Below, piece by piece: positions 19,602 through 29,161 of a DNA stretch of 64,000 nucleotides; within the stretch, counting starts at the first letter, position 1; the number at the start of each line of letters is the position of its first letter. Source of the DNA: Bacteroidetes bacterium ADurb.Bin037 (lineage in GTDB: Bacteria > Bacteroidota > Bacteroidia > Bacteroidales > UBA932). The notes under the pieces are model-generated. The model ran no database searches, was not told the origin of the DNA, and saw only the letters and a program-made list of their open reading frames with translations. The DNA lies in assembly GCA_002071175.1 (NCBI GenBank), contig MWER01000006.1, positions 1 through 64,000 of the forward strand. Direction: 5' to 3'. A program made the position numbers and the translations under genes.

Positions 19602-21327
19602 TCACCTCCCTGGCCTTGATATCCTTTATCCGAAGCTGGATATTGGCTATCCCCCTATAATAATTCTCCGCCACGGAATAACAGATATCTACCGGGTTTC
19701 CGTTGTGCATATGATCGAAATGTTCGCTCTGGTTGAATGCTATCGCAGAAATGGGCCTGTAAGGTTCCTCTTCCTGAATCAGCTCCAGTTTCAAATGGCC
19801 CGAATCTGAACCGACAAGACGTCCGTTTCCATTGTCATATACGTCCTCTGTAATGAATACGGGGGACAGGTTCCCCGGCCCAAAAGGCTGAAATTGCTTC
19901 AACAATCGGAAAAATTTAGGGGTGATCTGCCTGAAATCAAGATACGTATCTATGTCCACCAGTGGTGTTAGCATATCATCTGTAACTTTTTCTGAAACGA
20001 TGGCTTCAAATCGTTGACAAAATTCCGGGTAGTGCTTTTCGTTCATAGTCAAACCGGCCGCATACATATGTCCGCCAAAACTCTCAAGCAGATCACTGCA
20101 ACTCTCTATCGCCTCATAAAGATCAAATCCCGGGATGCTTCTTGCCGAACCTGTAATGAACCCGTTTGACTGGGTCAGGACTATGGTGGGACGGTAATAA
20201 CTCTCGACCAGGCGTGAAGCTACAATGCCCACAACCCCTTTATGCCATTTTGGATTGTACACCACAGTAGATTTCTTTGTTTCCATACCCGGCATATCAC
20301 GGACCATGGCCAGGGCTTCCTGGGTAATCTTGCGGTCTACGTTCTTGCGGTCATCATTGTGGTCATTGATGGTAAGGCCTATCTGGGACGCATCATCGTC
20401 TGTCCTGGAAATGAGCAGATCAACGGCCATTTTACCCGATTCCATACGTCCGGCCGCATTGATGCGGGGCCCTATCTTGAAAACAATATCGTCTATAGTA
20501 ATCTGGTGCTTCTCCAGTCCGGCCAATTTAATAATGGATTGTAAACCTTTCCGCGGCGCCTCGTTGATTTGTTTGAGACCGTAATGTGCCAAGATCCTGT
20601 TTTCACCCGTTATGGACACCAGGTCCGAAGCAATACTCACCACCAGCAGATCCAGGAAGGGATAAAGTTCTGTCAGCGGAATATTCCTGCTTAAGCAAAA
20701 AGCCTGCATCAGTTTAAATCCCACACCGCATCCGCTTAATTCATCAAAAGGATAACGGCAATCAATTCTTTTGGGATCCAGGACAGCCACTGCCTGCGGC
20801 ACTTCTTCGGCCGGCAGGTGGTGGTCGCAAATGATAAAATCTATACCCTTCTGTTTGGCATATTCCACCTTATCGTTAGCTTTTATCCCGCAGTCCAGCG
20901 CAATGATCAGGGTACAGCCATCCTCTGCCGCCGCATCAATGCCAATACGTGAAATGCCGTATCCTTCCGTATACCTGTCCGGGATATAGTAGGATACCAT
21001 GGGCGTTTTCTTACGCAGAAAAGAATAGACAAGGGCAACGGCAGTCGTGCCATCCACATCGTAATCTCCGTAAACAAGGATCTTTTCACCTTCGCATATG
21101 GCCCTATCAAGACGTTTGACGGCCTTGTCCATGTCTTTCATCAGGAACGGGTCGTGGAGGTCTTCCAATTGCGGGCGAAAAAAAGATTTTGCCTGATTAA
21201 GGGTCTTGACATTCCTTTGCACCAACAGATTGGCTAAAGCCTGATCAACTCCCAGCTCAGAAGCCAATTGTCTTACCAGTGCCGGATTACCCGGCTCTTT
21301 TACGATCCATTTCTTGTCAAGTACCAT
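19594..21327 (-). CDS. recJ: Single-stranded-DNA exonuclease RecJ
   Basis: A 577-residue 5'-3' exonuclease of the DHH family. Motif I YGDYDVDGTTA is at 86-96 and the DHH triad at 168-170 (ICDHHLP), with the DHHA1 domain (SFGGHMYAAGLTM) near 395 and an OB-fold C-terminus (GRLVGSDSGHLKLEL). It acts in recombination and mismatch repair. The start ATG lies only 10 bases from a perfect leftward -7 box, implying a minimal leader. Confidence 0.95.
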   Translation of the reverse strand: MVLDKKWIVKEPGNPALVRQLASELGVDQALANLLVQRNVKTLNQAKSFFRPQLEDLHDPFLMKDMDKAVKRLDRAICEGEKILVYGDYDVDGTTAVALVYSFLRKKTPMVSYYIPDRYTEGYGISRIGIDAAAEDGCTLIIALDCGIKANDKVEYAKQKGIDFIICDHHLPAEEVPQAVAVLDPKRIDCRYPFDELSGCGVGFKLMQAFCLSRNIPLTELYPFLDLLVVSIASDLVSITGENRILAHYGLKQINEAPRKGLQSIIKLAGLEKHQITIDDIVFKIGPRINAAGRMESGKMAVDLLISRTDDDASQIGLTINDHNDDRKNVDRKITQEALAMVRDMPGMETKKSTVVYNPKWHKGVVGIVASRLVESYYRPTIVLTQSNGFITGSARSIPGFDLYEAIESCSDLLESFGGHMYAAGLTMNEKHYPEFCQRFEAIVSEKVTDDMLTPLVDIDTYLDFRQITPKFFRLLKQFQPFGPGNLSPVFITEDVYDNGNGRLVGSDSGHLKLELIQEEEPYRPISAIAFNQSEHFDHMHNGNPVDICYSVAENYYRGIANIQLRIKDIKAREVII

Positions 21328-21337
21328 ATTAATCCCA

Positions 21338-21345
21338 CAAAGGTA
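21338..21345 (-). promoter_or_regulatory. -7 box of recJ
   Basis: Leftward TACCTTTG ending 10 bases before the recJ ATG at 21327; a TTTA stands 21 bases further upstream as a possible -33 element. It is divergent from the lysS promoter box 32 bases to the right. Confidence 0.55.
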
Positions 21346-21377
21346 GAAATTAAATCCTATCCCGTGTAAAAAATTCT

Positions 21378-21385
21378 TATTTTTG
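21378..21385 (+). promoter_or_regulatory. -7 box of lysS
   Basis: TATTTTTG, a perfect Bacteroidetes -7 box, 22 bases before the lysS start. No clear -33 box is visible. Confidence 0.55.
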
Positions 21386-21407
21386 TGGACTACAAAATAG
21401 TTGACTC

Positions 21408-22916
21408 ATGGAAAACCAATATATCAGTGAACAGGAACAGATTCGTCGCGATGCTTTGAAAGAACTCGAAAATCTGGGCATAAACCCCTATCCCGCAGCC
21501 GAATATCCTGTTAATACGACTGCCGCACAGATCCTGGAAGGATACGATCCTGAAAAAGAAAATTTCGATCAGGTGACACTTGCCGGAAGGATCATGAGCC
21601 GGAGAATCATGGGAGCTGCTTCGTTTATGGTCATCCAGGACCACAGCGGACGTATACAGATCTATCTGAAAAGGGATGATATATGTCCCGGAGAGGACAA
21701 GACACTGTACAACACCGTATTCAAAAAATTGCTCGACATAGGGGATATTGTAGGTGTTAAGGGATTTGCCTTCATTACGAAAACAGGTGAATTATCGGTC
21801 CATGCACAAGAACTGGTGCTATTGGGTAAATCATTGCGTGTGCTGCCCATCGTTAAAGAAAAGGAAGGCCAGGTGTACGATGCCTTCACGGATCCGGAAC
21901 AACGCTACAGGATGCGTTACGTAGACCTGATCGTCAACCCGCATGTAAAGGACACTTTTGTAAAAAGGACCCAAATGGTCAATGTGATGCGTGATTTTTT
22001 CAACCGCTACGGATACCTTGAAGTCGAAACACCCATTTTGCAACCTATCCCGGGTGGGGCAAATGCCCGTCCCTTCATCACCCACCACAATGCGCTGGAC
22101 ATACCCCTGTACATGAGGATCGCCAATGAATTGTATCTGAAAAAACTCATAGTGGGAGGTTTCCCCGGCGTCTACGAATTCTCCAAAGATTTCAGAAATG
22201 AGGGGATGGACCGTACCCATAATCCGGAATTTACCGTGCTGGAGATTTATGTGGCATATAAGGATTACTTCTGGATGATGGATTTCACTGAAAAACTGAC
22301 CGAAAAAGTAGCCATGGAGCTCCATGGTACTACGCAGGTTCCGTTTGGGGATAAGATTATTGACTGGAAAAGGCCGTACAAGCGTCTTTCGATGATCAAT
22401 GCCATCAAGCAATACGCCGGCGTCGACATTGTCGATATGGAGGAAGATGAATTAAGGAAAACATGCCGGAAATTGAATGTGCCGGTGACTCCGTCCATGG
22501 GCAAAGGGAGACTGATAGATGCCATTTTTGGACAATACTGTGAAAAACATCTGATCCAACCTACCTTTATTACCGATTATCCCAAGGCAACTTCTCCCCT
22601 GAGCAAAAAACACAGGGACGATCCACGGCTAACGGAACGTTTTGAATTGTTCGTCAACGGGAAGGAACTGGCCAATGCATATTCCGAGCTCAATGATCCT
22701 ATCGACCAACTGGAACGTTTCCGGGAACAGATCAGGCTCAAGGAAAAAGGGGACGATGAAGCCATGTTCATAGACATGGATTTTATCAGGGCACTGGAAT
22801 TCGGTATGCCGCCTACTGCAGGTATGGGCATAGGCATAGACCGGCTGTGCATGCTGATGACCAATTCGTCCAGTATCCAGGACGTACTTTTCTTTCCTCA
22901 AATGCGACCGGAATAA
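21408..22916 (+). CDS. lysS: Lysyl-tRNA synthetase, class II
   Basis: A 502-residue class II enzyme charging tRNA-Lys. The N-terminal OB fold ([21 protein letters not shown], about 58-78), motif 2 ([17 protein letters not shown]) and motif 3 ([14 protein letters not shown], near the C-terminus) are all clear. The length is close to that of the E. coli enzyme. Starts a short rightward run lysS - SpoU methyltransferase - aroE with gaps of 9 and 4 bases. Confidence 0.97.
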   Translation: MENQYISEQEQIRRDALKELENLGINPYPAAEYPVNTTAAQILEGYDPEKENFDQVTLAGRIMSRRIMGAASFMVIQDHSGRIQIYLKRDDICPGEDKTLYNTVFKKLLDIGDIVGVKGFAFITKTGELSVHAQELVLLGKSLRVLPIVKEKEGQVYDAFTDPEQRYRMRYVDLIVNPHVKDTFVKRTQMVNVMRDFFNRYGYLEVETPILQPIPGGANARPFITHHNALDIPLYMRIANELYLKKLIVGGFPGVYEFSKDFRNEGMDRTHNPEFTVLEIYVAYKDYFWMMDFTEKLTEKVAMELHGTTQVPFGDKIIDWKRPYKRLSMINAIKQYAGVDIVDMEEDELRKTCRKLNVPVTPSMGKGRLIDAIFGQYCEKHLIQPTFITDYPKATSPLSKKHRDDPRLTERFELFVNGKELANAYSELNDPIDQLERFREQIRLKEKGDDEAMFIDMDFIRALEFGMPPTAGMGIGIDRLCMLMTNSSSIQDVLFFPQMRPE

Positions 22917-22925
22917 CCGGAAAAC

Positions 22926-23711
22926 ATGATATCATCGATCCATAATCCCAGGATAAAACAAGTCCGGCTGCTAATGGAAAAATCCCGTGCACGCCGCGAT
23001 AAGAACCTGTTTGTGATAGAAGGTGTCAGGGAGCTGGAAATCGCCTTGAAAAACGGATTCAGCATGCAGTATCTGTTGATCTGTCCGGACATACTGAAAA
23101 ACAAGAATAAAGCAGAATGGTTCAGGGAACATACCTCCATGGTCCTGGAGATCGATGCGCAACTATACGGAAAACTGGCCTACAGGGATTCCACTGAAGG
23201 CGTGCTGGCCGTCATGAAGGGCCTATCGCCCGGTCTAAATGACATCCGCCTCTCTGAAACTCCCCTGGTCATTATTCTGGAATCGATAGAAAAGCCTGGC
23301 AACCTGGGTGCCATTTTGCGTACAGCCGATGCCTCGGGAGTCGATGCAGTTCTGGTATGCGATCCCCTGACCGATCTCTATAACCCCAATACGATAAGGG
23401 CCTCACTGGGTTGTTTGTTCAGCGTCCCTACCCTGACATGCTCTTCGGCCCAGGCCTATGACTGGCTTAAGGATAAGGGCCTGCAGGTAATTGCTGCCAC
23501 ATGCCAATCCGTGACACCGTACCATCAGTGCGATTTCAAAAGGCCGACAGCCTTTGTAATAGGAACTGAAGACAGGGGACTGAGTTCCTTTTGGAGGGAA
23601 CGTGCCACATGCGAGGTGATAATACCTATGAAAGGGATCATTGACTCGCTAAATGTGTCCGTGGCAACAGCCATCCTATGCTTTGAAGCGGTAAGACAAC
23701 GCAACGGGTAA
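22926..23711 (+). CDS. SpoU/TrmH-family RNA 2'-O-methyltransferase
   Basis: A 261-residue SPOUT methyltransferase that uses S-adenosylmethionine to methylate a ribose in rRNA or tRNA. The three knot motifs are present: ESIEKPGNLGAILRTADA (about 120-137), FVIGTEDRGLS (near 208) and IPMKGIIDSLNVSVATAI (near 235). An N-terminal L30e-like domain (residues 1-95) precedes them, as in 23S rRNA methylases of the RlmB/TsnR type. The exact target nucleotide is not deducible. Confidence 0.9.
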   Translation: MISSIHNPRIKQVRLLMEKSRARRDKNLFVIEGVRELEIALKNGFSMQYLLICPDILKNKNKAEWFREHTSMVLEIDAQLYGKLAYRDSTEGVLAVMKGLSPGLNDIRLSETPLVIILESIEKPGNLGAILRTADASGVDAVLVCDPLTDLYNPNTIRASLGCLFSVPTLTCSSAQAYDWLKDKGLQVIAATCQSVTPYHQCDFKRPTAFVIGTEDRGLSSFWRERATCEVIIPMKGIIDSLNVSVATAILCFEAVRQRNG

Positions 23712-23715
23712 GCTC

Positions 23716-24453
23716 ATGGGACGTTATGCTATTATAGGAAATCCAGTCAAAACGAGCAAAAGCCCCCGGCTTTTCCGGATCGCTTATCCTCAGACATCCG
23801 GGGATACCTACAGTATCCTGGAAGGTTCCGATGCCGTAAAGTGCTGGGAAAAGGTGCTCGAAATGGACCTGGATGGAGTCAATGTGACCATGCCCTTCAA
23901 AAAAGACCTGCTGGAAGTGGCCGACGTAATTACCCCGGGCGCCGCCAAAGCCAATGCCACCAACCTGATGGTAAGGCAGAACGATCTATGGATAGCTTAT
24001 AATACGGACATCTACGGTGTTGTACAAAGTTTTAAGGGATCGGGGATTGACCCTGCCGGAAAAAAAGCCCTGGTCATCGGTGCGGGAGGTGCCGGCCGGG
24101 CTGCCTTCGTGGGACTGGAACAGGCAGGAGCCACTGTTTATATGGCAAACAGGACCGTCAGGGAGGGGTTGCATTCGCTTTCTCACGTTCCCTGGCTTGT
24201 CAGGCAATGTGATCTGATAGTCAACACCATACCATGGGATTCCTCAACCGCCGGTTGTTTGGGACTGGAACAGAAACATACGGTCCTGGATGCATCCTAT
24301 ACGCTCAAACCGCTCCAAGATGCCACAACAGTTGCGGGAGCAAAATATCTTAACGGATATCACTGGCTCTATCACCAAGCAGTAGAAGGATTTATGATTC
24401 TGACCGGATTGGTACCCGACCGCAATGCCATGCGAAGGTTTCTGAATTTGTAA
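23716..24453 (+). CDS. aroE: Shikimate dehydrogenase
   Basis: A 245-residue NADP-dependent oxidoreductase that reduces 3-dehydroshikimate. Catalytic K62 ([10 protein letters not shown]) and D98 (AYNTDIYG) are present, with the shikimate-binding SKSP near 14 and the nucleotide loop [11 protein letters not shown]. It is a compact version of the ~270-residue enzyme. Lies 4 bases after the methyltransferase, in the same transcription unit; aroK is 4 kb upstream. Confidence 0.92.
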   Translation: MGRYAIIGNPVKTSKSPRLFRIAYPQTSGDTYSILEGSDAVKCWEKVLEMDLDGVNVTMPFKKDLLEVADVITPGAAKANATNLMVRQNDLWIAYNTDIYGVVQSFKGSGIDPAGKKALVIGAGGAGRAAFVGLEQAGATVYMANRTVREGLHSLSHVPWLVRQCDLIVNTIPWDSSTAGCLGLEQKHTVLDASYTLKPLQDATTVAGAKYLNGYHWLYHQAVEGFMILTGLVPDRNAMRRFLNL

Positions 24454-24496
24454 AAAAATCGTACCTTTATACAAGTTAATTAATAACCTGAATGTT

Positions 24497-24961
24497 ATGC
24501 TGAATAAAGTAATGTTAATCGGAAATGTGGGAAAGGATCCCGAAATTCGTCATCTTGAGAGCGGAACGGCAGTAGCCAATTTGGTGCTGGCTACATCGGA
24601 AAGGTATAGAGACCGGAACGGGGAAATGCAGGAACAAACAGAATGGCACAACGTGGTCTTATGGCGCGGTCTGGCAGATATTGCAGAACGTTTCGTCCGC
24701 AAAGGTTCTCAGATATATATAGAGGGAAAGATCCGTACCCGGAGCTGGGAAGACCAATCAGGTCAAAAACGTTATACTACGGAGATTGTAGCCGATACCT
24801 TGCAACTTTTGGGCAAGAGAAGCGACAACATTGCCTCTCCGCAGACCCAGCCCTATTCTCCTCCAAAGAACGAAGGTCAGTCTCCCTGGCAGGAGCAATC
24901 TCCTGCAGGCGATATGAATGACAACATCAGTCAGGAAGATGTAGACGACCTGCCTTTCTGA
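24497..24961 (+). CDS. ssb: Single-stranded DNA-binding protein
   Basis: A 154-residue SSB. The OB fold starts [18 protein letters not shown] and covers about 1-108, then a disordered Gln/Pro/Ser-rich linker leads to the acidic tip DVDDLPF that docks partner proteins. A -7-like box TACCTTTA lies at 24462-24469, with TTTG 11 bases before it. Convergent with the MFS gene 5 bases downstream. Confidence 0.97.
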   Translation: MLNKVMLIGNVGKDPEIRHLESGTAVANLVLATSERYRDRNGEMQEQTEWHNVVLWRGLADIAERFVRKGSQIYIEGKIRTRSWEDQSGQKRYTTEIVADTLQLLGKRSDNIASPQTQPYSPPKNEGQSPWQEQSPAGDMNDNISQEDVDDLPF

Positions 24962-24965
24962 TCAT

Positions 24966-26375
24966 TTATTTACCTGCCTTTTTTGCTTTATTGGGCACAT
25001 CCAGCTCCAATACGGGATTTTTATCCGATGAGCGGGCCAGGATGAAAGATACGATTATGGCAACAACCGACAGGACGATAAAGAGATATTCGGCGTTAAC
25101 GGCCGCACGGATCTTGTCGTCCAGATTCCTTTCTATGATCTGGCCCACAAAAATGGGTACCAGCCACATTCCCATATTTTGTATCCAATAGATAAGCGAA
25201 TAGGCCGTACCTAGATTTTTATCGGGTATTATCTTGGGAACAGAGGGCCACATGGCAGCCGGAACCAAAGAATACCCAATTCCCAAGATTGCTATGCCCA
25301 GGTAAGCAAAACCCGGTAATCCCGGTGCAAAACCTATGATCAGGTGTGAAATCAGCAGCAAAACCGAACCTACGATCATCCAGCGGGTGGCTTTGCCTTT
25401 GATATCCACCAAAGAACCGAATATGGGCGTAAAAATCATAGTCGTAAAAGGCAGGAGCGATACGATCAACGAAGCAATATCGCTTTCTATACCAAACCGT
25501 GGCATGATGATGGATGTGGCAAAGCGTCTGAAAGATATGATGCAGGCATAAAAGAAAACACAGAGAAGGGATATGAGTATGTAATGCTTGTTCCCCAGTA
25601 CTTTAAAAACATCCGAAAAGCGGAATTTATCTTCTTTTGAAGCGGGTTGTGCATTTTTCAAAGCTTCAGTTTCAATCTGGTTATCCAATTTCTTGTCAAA
25701 AGCAAGAAATATCGACCATACTACCAATCCGCACAGGAGCAGGATAAAACCCACCAGGGCAGGCTTGCTCGTTTCCGAGAACGGGATGTACGTATCGTTC
25801 AAGCTGACAATCCGGGGTACCAGGATCAAAGCCGTAGCTGTCCCCAAACGGGCGAGCGACAATTGTAATCCCATGGCCAGTGCCATTTCCTTTCCCCTGA
25901 ACCACTTGGCAATGGAACGGGTTACGGCTACCCCTGCGATCTCGCTACCCAGTCCAAAGATGGCACACCCTGCATAGGCCACGGCCAGAGAAGGTTTTTC
26001 AAAGGCTCCCGACAGCCAGGCATACAAAGCACTGTTATTAAAAGAAGCGGATATACCGTACATCACAAGGGCTGCACCGCCGACCATCAACAGTACAAAA
26101 AGGGTTCCGGTCATCCGTACACCCCATTTGTCCAACAACATGCCGCAAATGATCAGACCTCCCCATACGCAAAGCAGTGAATAGGCACCCCCGTACATCC
26201 CGTAATCGCCGGACGTCCAGGCCAGATCGAGTATTTGTGGGTTTTTGAAAATATGTCCTATAGTAGTAAACTGATCATCAAAGAAATAGGAAGCAAACAT
26301 GACTAGCGACAGACATAAAAGAACTGCCCAGCGCACCCATTTAGAATTTTTGAGCAACGGTACAACTTTATTCAT
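24966..26375 (-). CDS. MFS transporter, MFSD1-like (first of tandem pair)
   Basis: A 469-residue protein with twelve predicted membrane helices in two halves and a charged central loop (about 225-250). The AAMWPSVPKIIPDKNLGTAYSL-type segment in the second half resembles the one I know from animal MFSD1, a lysosomal dipeptide exporter; this is recall, not a search result. The pattern DKWGVRMTG after helix 2 is the usual MFS motif A. Substrate unknown; a peptide or organic acid is plausible. Paralog of the next gene, separated by 5 bases. Confidence 0.8.
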   Translation of the reverse strand: MNKVVPLLKNSKWVRWAVLLCLSLVMFASYFFDDQFTTIGHIFKNPQILDLAWTSGDYGMYGGAYSLLCVWGGLIICGMLLDKWGVRMTGTLFVLLMVGGAALVMYGISASFNNSALYAWLSGAFEKPSLAVAYAGCAIFGLGSEIAGVAVTRSIAKWFRGKEMALAMGLQLSLARLGTATALILVPRIVSLNDTYIPFSETSKPALVGFILLLCGLVVWSIFLAFDKKLDNQIETEALKNAQPASKEDKFRFSDVFKVLGNKHYILISLLCVFFYACIISFRRFATSIIMPRFGIESDIASLIVSLLPFTTMIFTPIFGSLVDIKGKATRWMIVGSVLLLISHLIIGFAPGLPGFAYLGIAILGIGYSLVPAAMWPSVPKIIPDKNLGTAYSLIYWIQNMGMWLVPIFVGQIIERNLDDKIRAAVNAEYLFIVLSVVAIIVSFILARSSDKNPVLELDVPNKAKKAGK

Positions 26376-26380
26376 TGGTT

Positions 26381-27760
26381 CTATTTTTTGGTTATGTTAG
26401 GTAATTCCAGTCCGTAGCCTTTGGCACGGTCTTCTGCCTTGAGCCAGATCCCGAGGAAAAAAGCGAGGACTCCCAAAGAGGCAAAAATGAGCATCGGTAC
26501 AGTATAGTCGTAATCCTGTGGGTTGATCACACCCCGGTTGGTTCTGTCGAGCACCGTCCCAATGAGTACCGGAAAAGCCCAGAGCCCAATGTTCTGTATC
26601 CAAAATATTACAGAATATGCGGAACCAAGATATCTGTTCTCTACCAGTTTGGGTACGGAAGGCCACAGGGCAGCCGGAACGAGCGAAAAACTTATACCTA
26701 ATATAATAATGGCCGTATAGGCAACTCCCGGGGTAAAATACGCCTCCGGTACGAGTGCGAATGTCAGGTGACACAGGCACATCAATACAGCTCCTATGAT
26801 CAGCATGCTGGCCCCTTTACCCCTGGTATCAAGAAAAGCACCCAATAGCGGGGTCAGGAGCATAGCCCCAATAGGAAACCATGAAAATATGTCACTGGCA
26901 TCGGTGGCAGATATCTGTAATCGGCATTCGAGCATATTGGCAGCAAATTTCTGGAACGGGAAAATAGCTGAATAATAAAGGACACACAAACCGGAAACGA
27001 TCAAAAAGGCTTTGCTCGTAAAAAGTTTTCCCAGGTCCTTGACCTTGAATTCCTCTTCCGGCTCTTCTCCCGATTCGCCTAATTGGCTTTCCAATTTTCT
27101 GTCAAAGAAAAAGTAAACTGAAAAGGCCAGAAGCCCAACGATCAGCAAAATCATGCTTACCATGACGGGGGAACTCACATTGCCCATGCTTTCTGCAACC
27201 CGTGGCGACATCCTGAAAACGGCAAACACTCCCAAACGTGCAATAGCCATTTCGATTCCCATGGCCAAAGCCAGTTCCTTCCCTTTAAACCACTTGACTA
27301 TCCCTTTGGATACCGTGACACCTGCCATTTCCACTCCGCAGCCGAAGATCATGAACCCGAGTGAAGCCAGCTTGGCCGATGCCGGTAAAGACACCCACCA
27401 GGAACCGAGCCAGGCTTCCAGGCCGGAGCCGATAAAGGCATCCGTAAGGGCATAGTATTTTATCGCTGCACCTACAAGCATGACTAAGGCAGAAAGAATG
27501 GCTGTAAAACGGACTCCCATCTTGTCCAGAATGATCCCCGCGAAGATGAGGAACAGGGCAAAAACATTAAGAAAATATTCTGCTCCCGTGACTGTCCCAA
27601 AATGCTCGGAAGTCCAGCCACGTGTTGTTTCCAGCATACTTTTAAGGGGAGATAACACGTCTATGAACATGTAGGCAAAAAACATCATGGATGCCAGAAG
27701 AATCAGCACGCCCCATCTTACCAACGCCCTGTCTTTCAATAATTTAGTAGCTTTATTCAT
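26381..27760 (-). CDS. MFS transporter, MFSD1-like (second of tandem pair)
   Basis: A 459-residue twelve-helix MFS protein, clearly paralogous to its downstream neighbour: shared features are the start NKATKLLKDRALVRWGVL, DKMGVRFTAI, the WFKGKELALAMG helix and LWPSVPKLVENRYLGSAYS. The central loop is acidic (GESGEEPEEEFKVKD). An extension by two residues to 27766 is possible. Two retained copies suggest either different substrates or hetero-oligomers. No promoter box was found upstream. Confidence 0.8.
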   Translation of the reverse strand: MNKATKLLKDRALVRWGVLILLASMMFFAYMFIDVLSPLKSMLETTRGWTSEHFGTVTGAEYFLNVFALFLIFAGIILDKMGVRFTAILSALVMLVGAAIKYYALTDAFIGSGLEAWLGSWWVSLPASAKLASLGFMIFGCGVEMAGVTVSKGIVKWFKGKELALAMGIEMAIARLGVFAVFRMSPRVAESMGNVSSPVMVSMILLIVGLLAFSVYFFFDRKLESQLGESGEEPEEEFKVKDLGKLFTSKAFLIVSGLCVLYYSAIFPFQKFAANMLECRLQISATDASDIFSWFPIGAMLLTPLLGAFLDTRGKGASMLIIGAVLMCLCHLTFALVPEAYFTPGVAYTAIIILGISFSLVPAALWPSVPKLVENRYLGSAYSVIFWIQNIGLWAFPVLIGTVLDRTNRGVINPQDYDYTVPMLIFASLGVLAFFLGIWLKAEDRAKGYGLELPNITKK

Positions 27761-27842
27761 ATGCAAGTTTTAGATTGTTTTCCATATTTTCGAAAAAGAG
27801 TGTCTAAGATAGAATAATAAGTCAAGTCTGCAAAATTTGTAG

Positions 27843-27850
27843 TACTTTTG
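27843..27850 (+). promoter_or_regulatory. -7 box of purA-dxs
   Basis: TACTTTTG, a perfect TAnnTTTG box, 38 bases before the purA ATG. The -33 region has only TCTG at a fitting position, so promoter strength is unclear. Confidence 0.55.
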
Positions 27851-27888
27851 TAAACTTGTCTTTACCATTTTTGATATAAATTGATACT

Positions 27889-29154
27889 ATGAACGTAGAC
27901 GTTGTTCTTGGACTTCAGTGGGGTGATGAGGGAAAAGGTAAGATAGTCGATTATCTTGCAAGACAGTATCCCGTTATCGCCCGTTTCCAGGGAGGGCCCA
28001 ATGCAGGTCACTCCCTTCACTTTGAAGAAACATCTTTTGTCCTCCATTCCGTCCCTTCCGGCATATTTAGAAAAGGTACCGTTAATATTATAGGTAACGG
28101 AGTGGTCATTGACCCTGTCATATTCGAGAAAGAATGCCGGTCCCTGGCAGCCCTGGGAATACCTGTGAAGGATCGCCTGATGATCTCCAAAAGAGCACAT
28201 CTGATACTTCCAACGCACTTGATCATAGATGCGGCAAGCGAACATGCCAAGGGAGCTTCCAGAATAGGATCCACACTTAAAGGGATCAGTCCGGCCTATA
28301 TGGACAAAACAGGAAGAAACGGGATCCGTGTGGGAGATATCCTGACTGCCGATTTTTTAGAGCGTTACAAATCCCTTAAATTAAAACATATAGAATTCCT
28401 GAAACAGTTTGACTACGCATACGATCCCGAACAAGGGGAATCCAAGTGGCTGGAAGCCATCGATTATATGCGACAGTTTAAACTCATTGATGCTGAATAT
28501 TATGTAAACGACTGCCTGAAGAAAAACAAACGTGTTTTGGCAGAAGGAGCCCAGGGGGCCCTGTTGGACATTGATTTCGGATCCTACCCCTATGTAACAT
28601 CATCATCTACTACTTGTGCAGGTGCCTGTATCGGTCTGGGATTCCCGCCCTCAAAGGTGGGCAAGGTATATGGGATTTTCAAGGCTTACTGCACACGTGT
28701 GGGAAGCGGACCTTTTCCCACTGAACTGTTTAATCAAGAAGGAGAGATACTCCGGGAAAGGGGCAAAGAATTCGGGGCAACTACGGGAAGGCCCCGGCGT
28801 ACAGGATGGCTGGATCTGGTTACCCTGAAATATGCCGTGACCTTGAACGGCGTTACGGACCTGATCATGATGAAGGCGGATGTTATGGATGTCCTCGAGA
28901 CCGTTAAGATTGCCACCTCATACAAAATCCAGGGAGAAAAAGCGGAACGGGTCCCTTATGACACGAATATCAGTATAACCCCTGTGTTAAGGGAATTCAA
29001 AGGGTGGAAGAGAGATCTTTCGGGAATACGCCGGGAAGAAGAATTGCCTTTTGAATTCATGAGTTATGTACGGTTTATTGAAGATGCGGTAGGTATTCCT
29101 ATCAAGATAATATCCCTGGGACCTGACAGGGAACAAACCATTATCAGGGACTGA
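27889..29154 (+). CDS. purA: Adenylosuccinate synthetase
   Basis: A 421-residue GTP-dependent ligase that converts IMP and aspartate to adenylosuccinate. It begins MNVDVVLGLQWGDEGKGK with the P-loop at about 12-18 and the catalytic D13, followed by GPNAGH and the TTGRPRRTGWLD segment that binds substrate. Full length for the family. dxs follows after 7 bases, suggesting co-transcription. Confidence 0.97.
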   Translation: MNVDVVLGLQWGDEGKGKIVDYLARQYPVIARFQGGPNAGHSLHFEETSFVLHSVPSGIFRKGTVNIIGNGVVIDPVIFEKECRSLAALGIPVKDRLMISKRAHLILPTHLIIDAASEHAKGASRIGSTLKGISPAYMDKTGRNGIRVGDILTADFLERYKSLKLKHIEFLKQFDYAYDPEQGESKWLEAIDYMRQFKLIDAEYYVNDCLKKNKRVLAEGAQGALLDIDFGSYPYVTSSSTTCAGACIGLGFPPSKVGKVYGIFKAYCTRVGSGPFPTELFNQEGEILRERGKEFGATTGRPRRTGWLDLVTLKYAVTLNGVTDLIMMKADVMDVLETVKIATSYKIQGEKAERVPYDTNISITPVLREFKGWKRDLSGIRREEELPFEFMSYVRFIEDAVGIPIKIISLGPDREQTIIRD

Positions 29155-29161
29155 TCTTATC

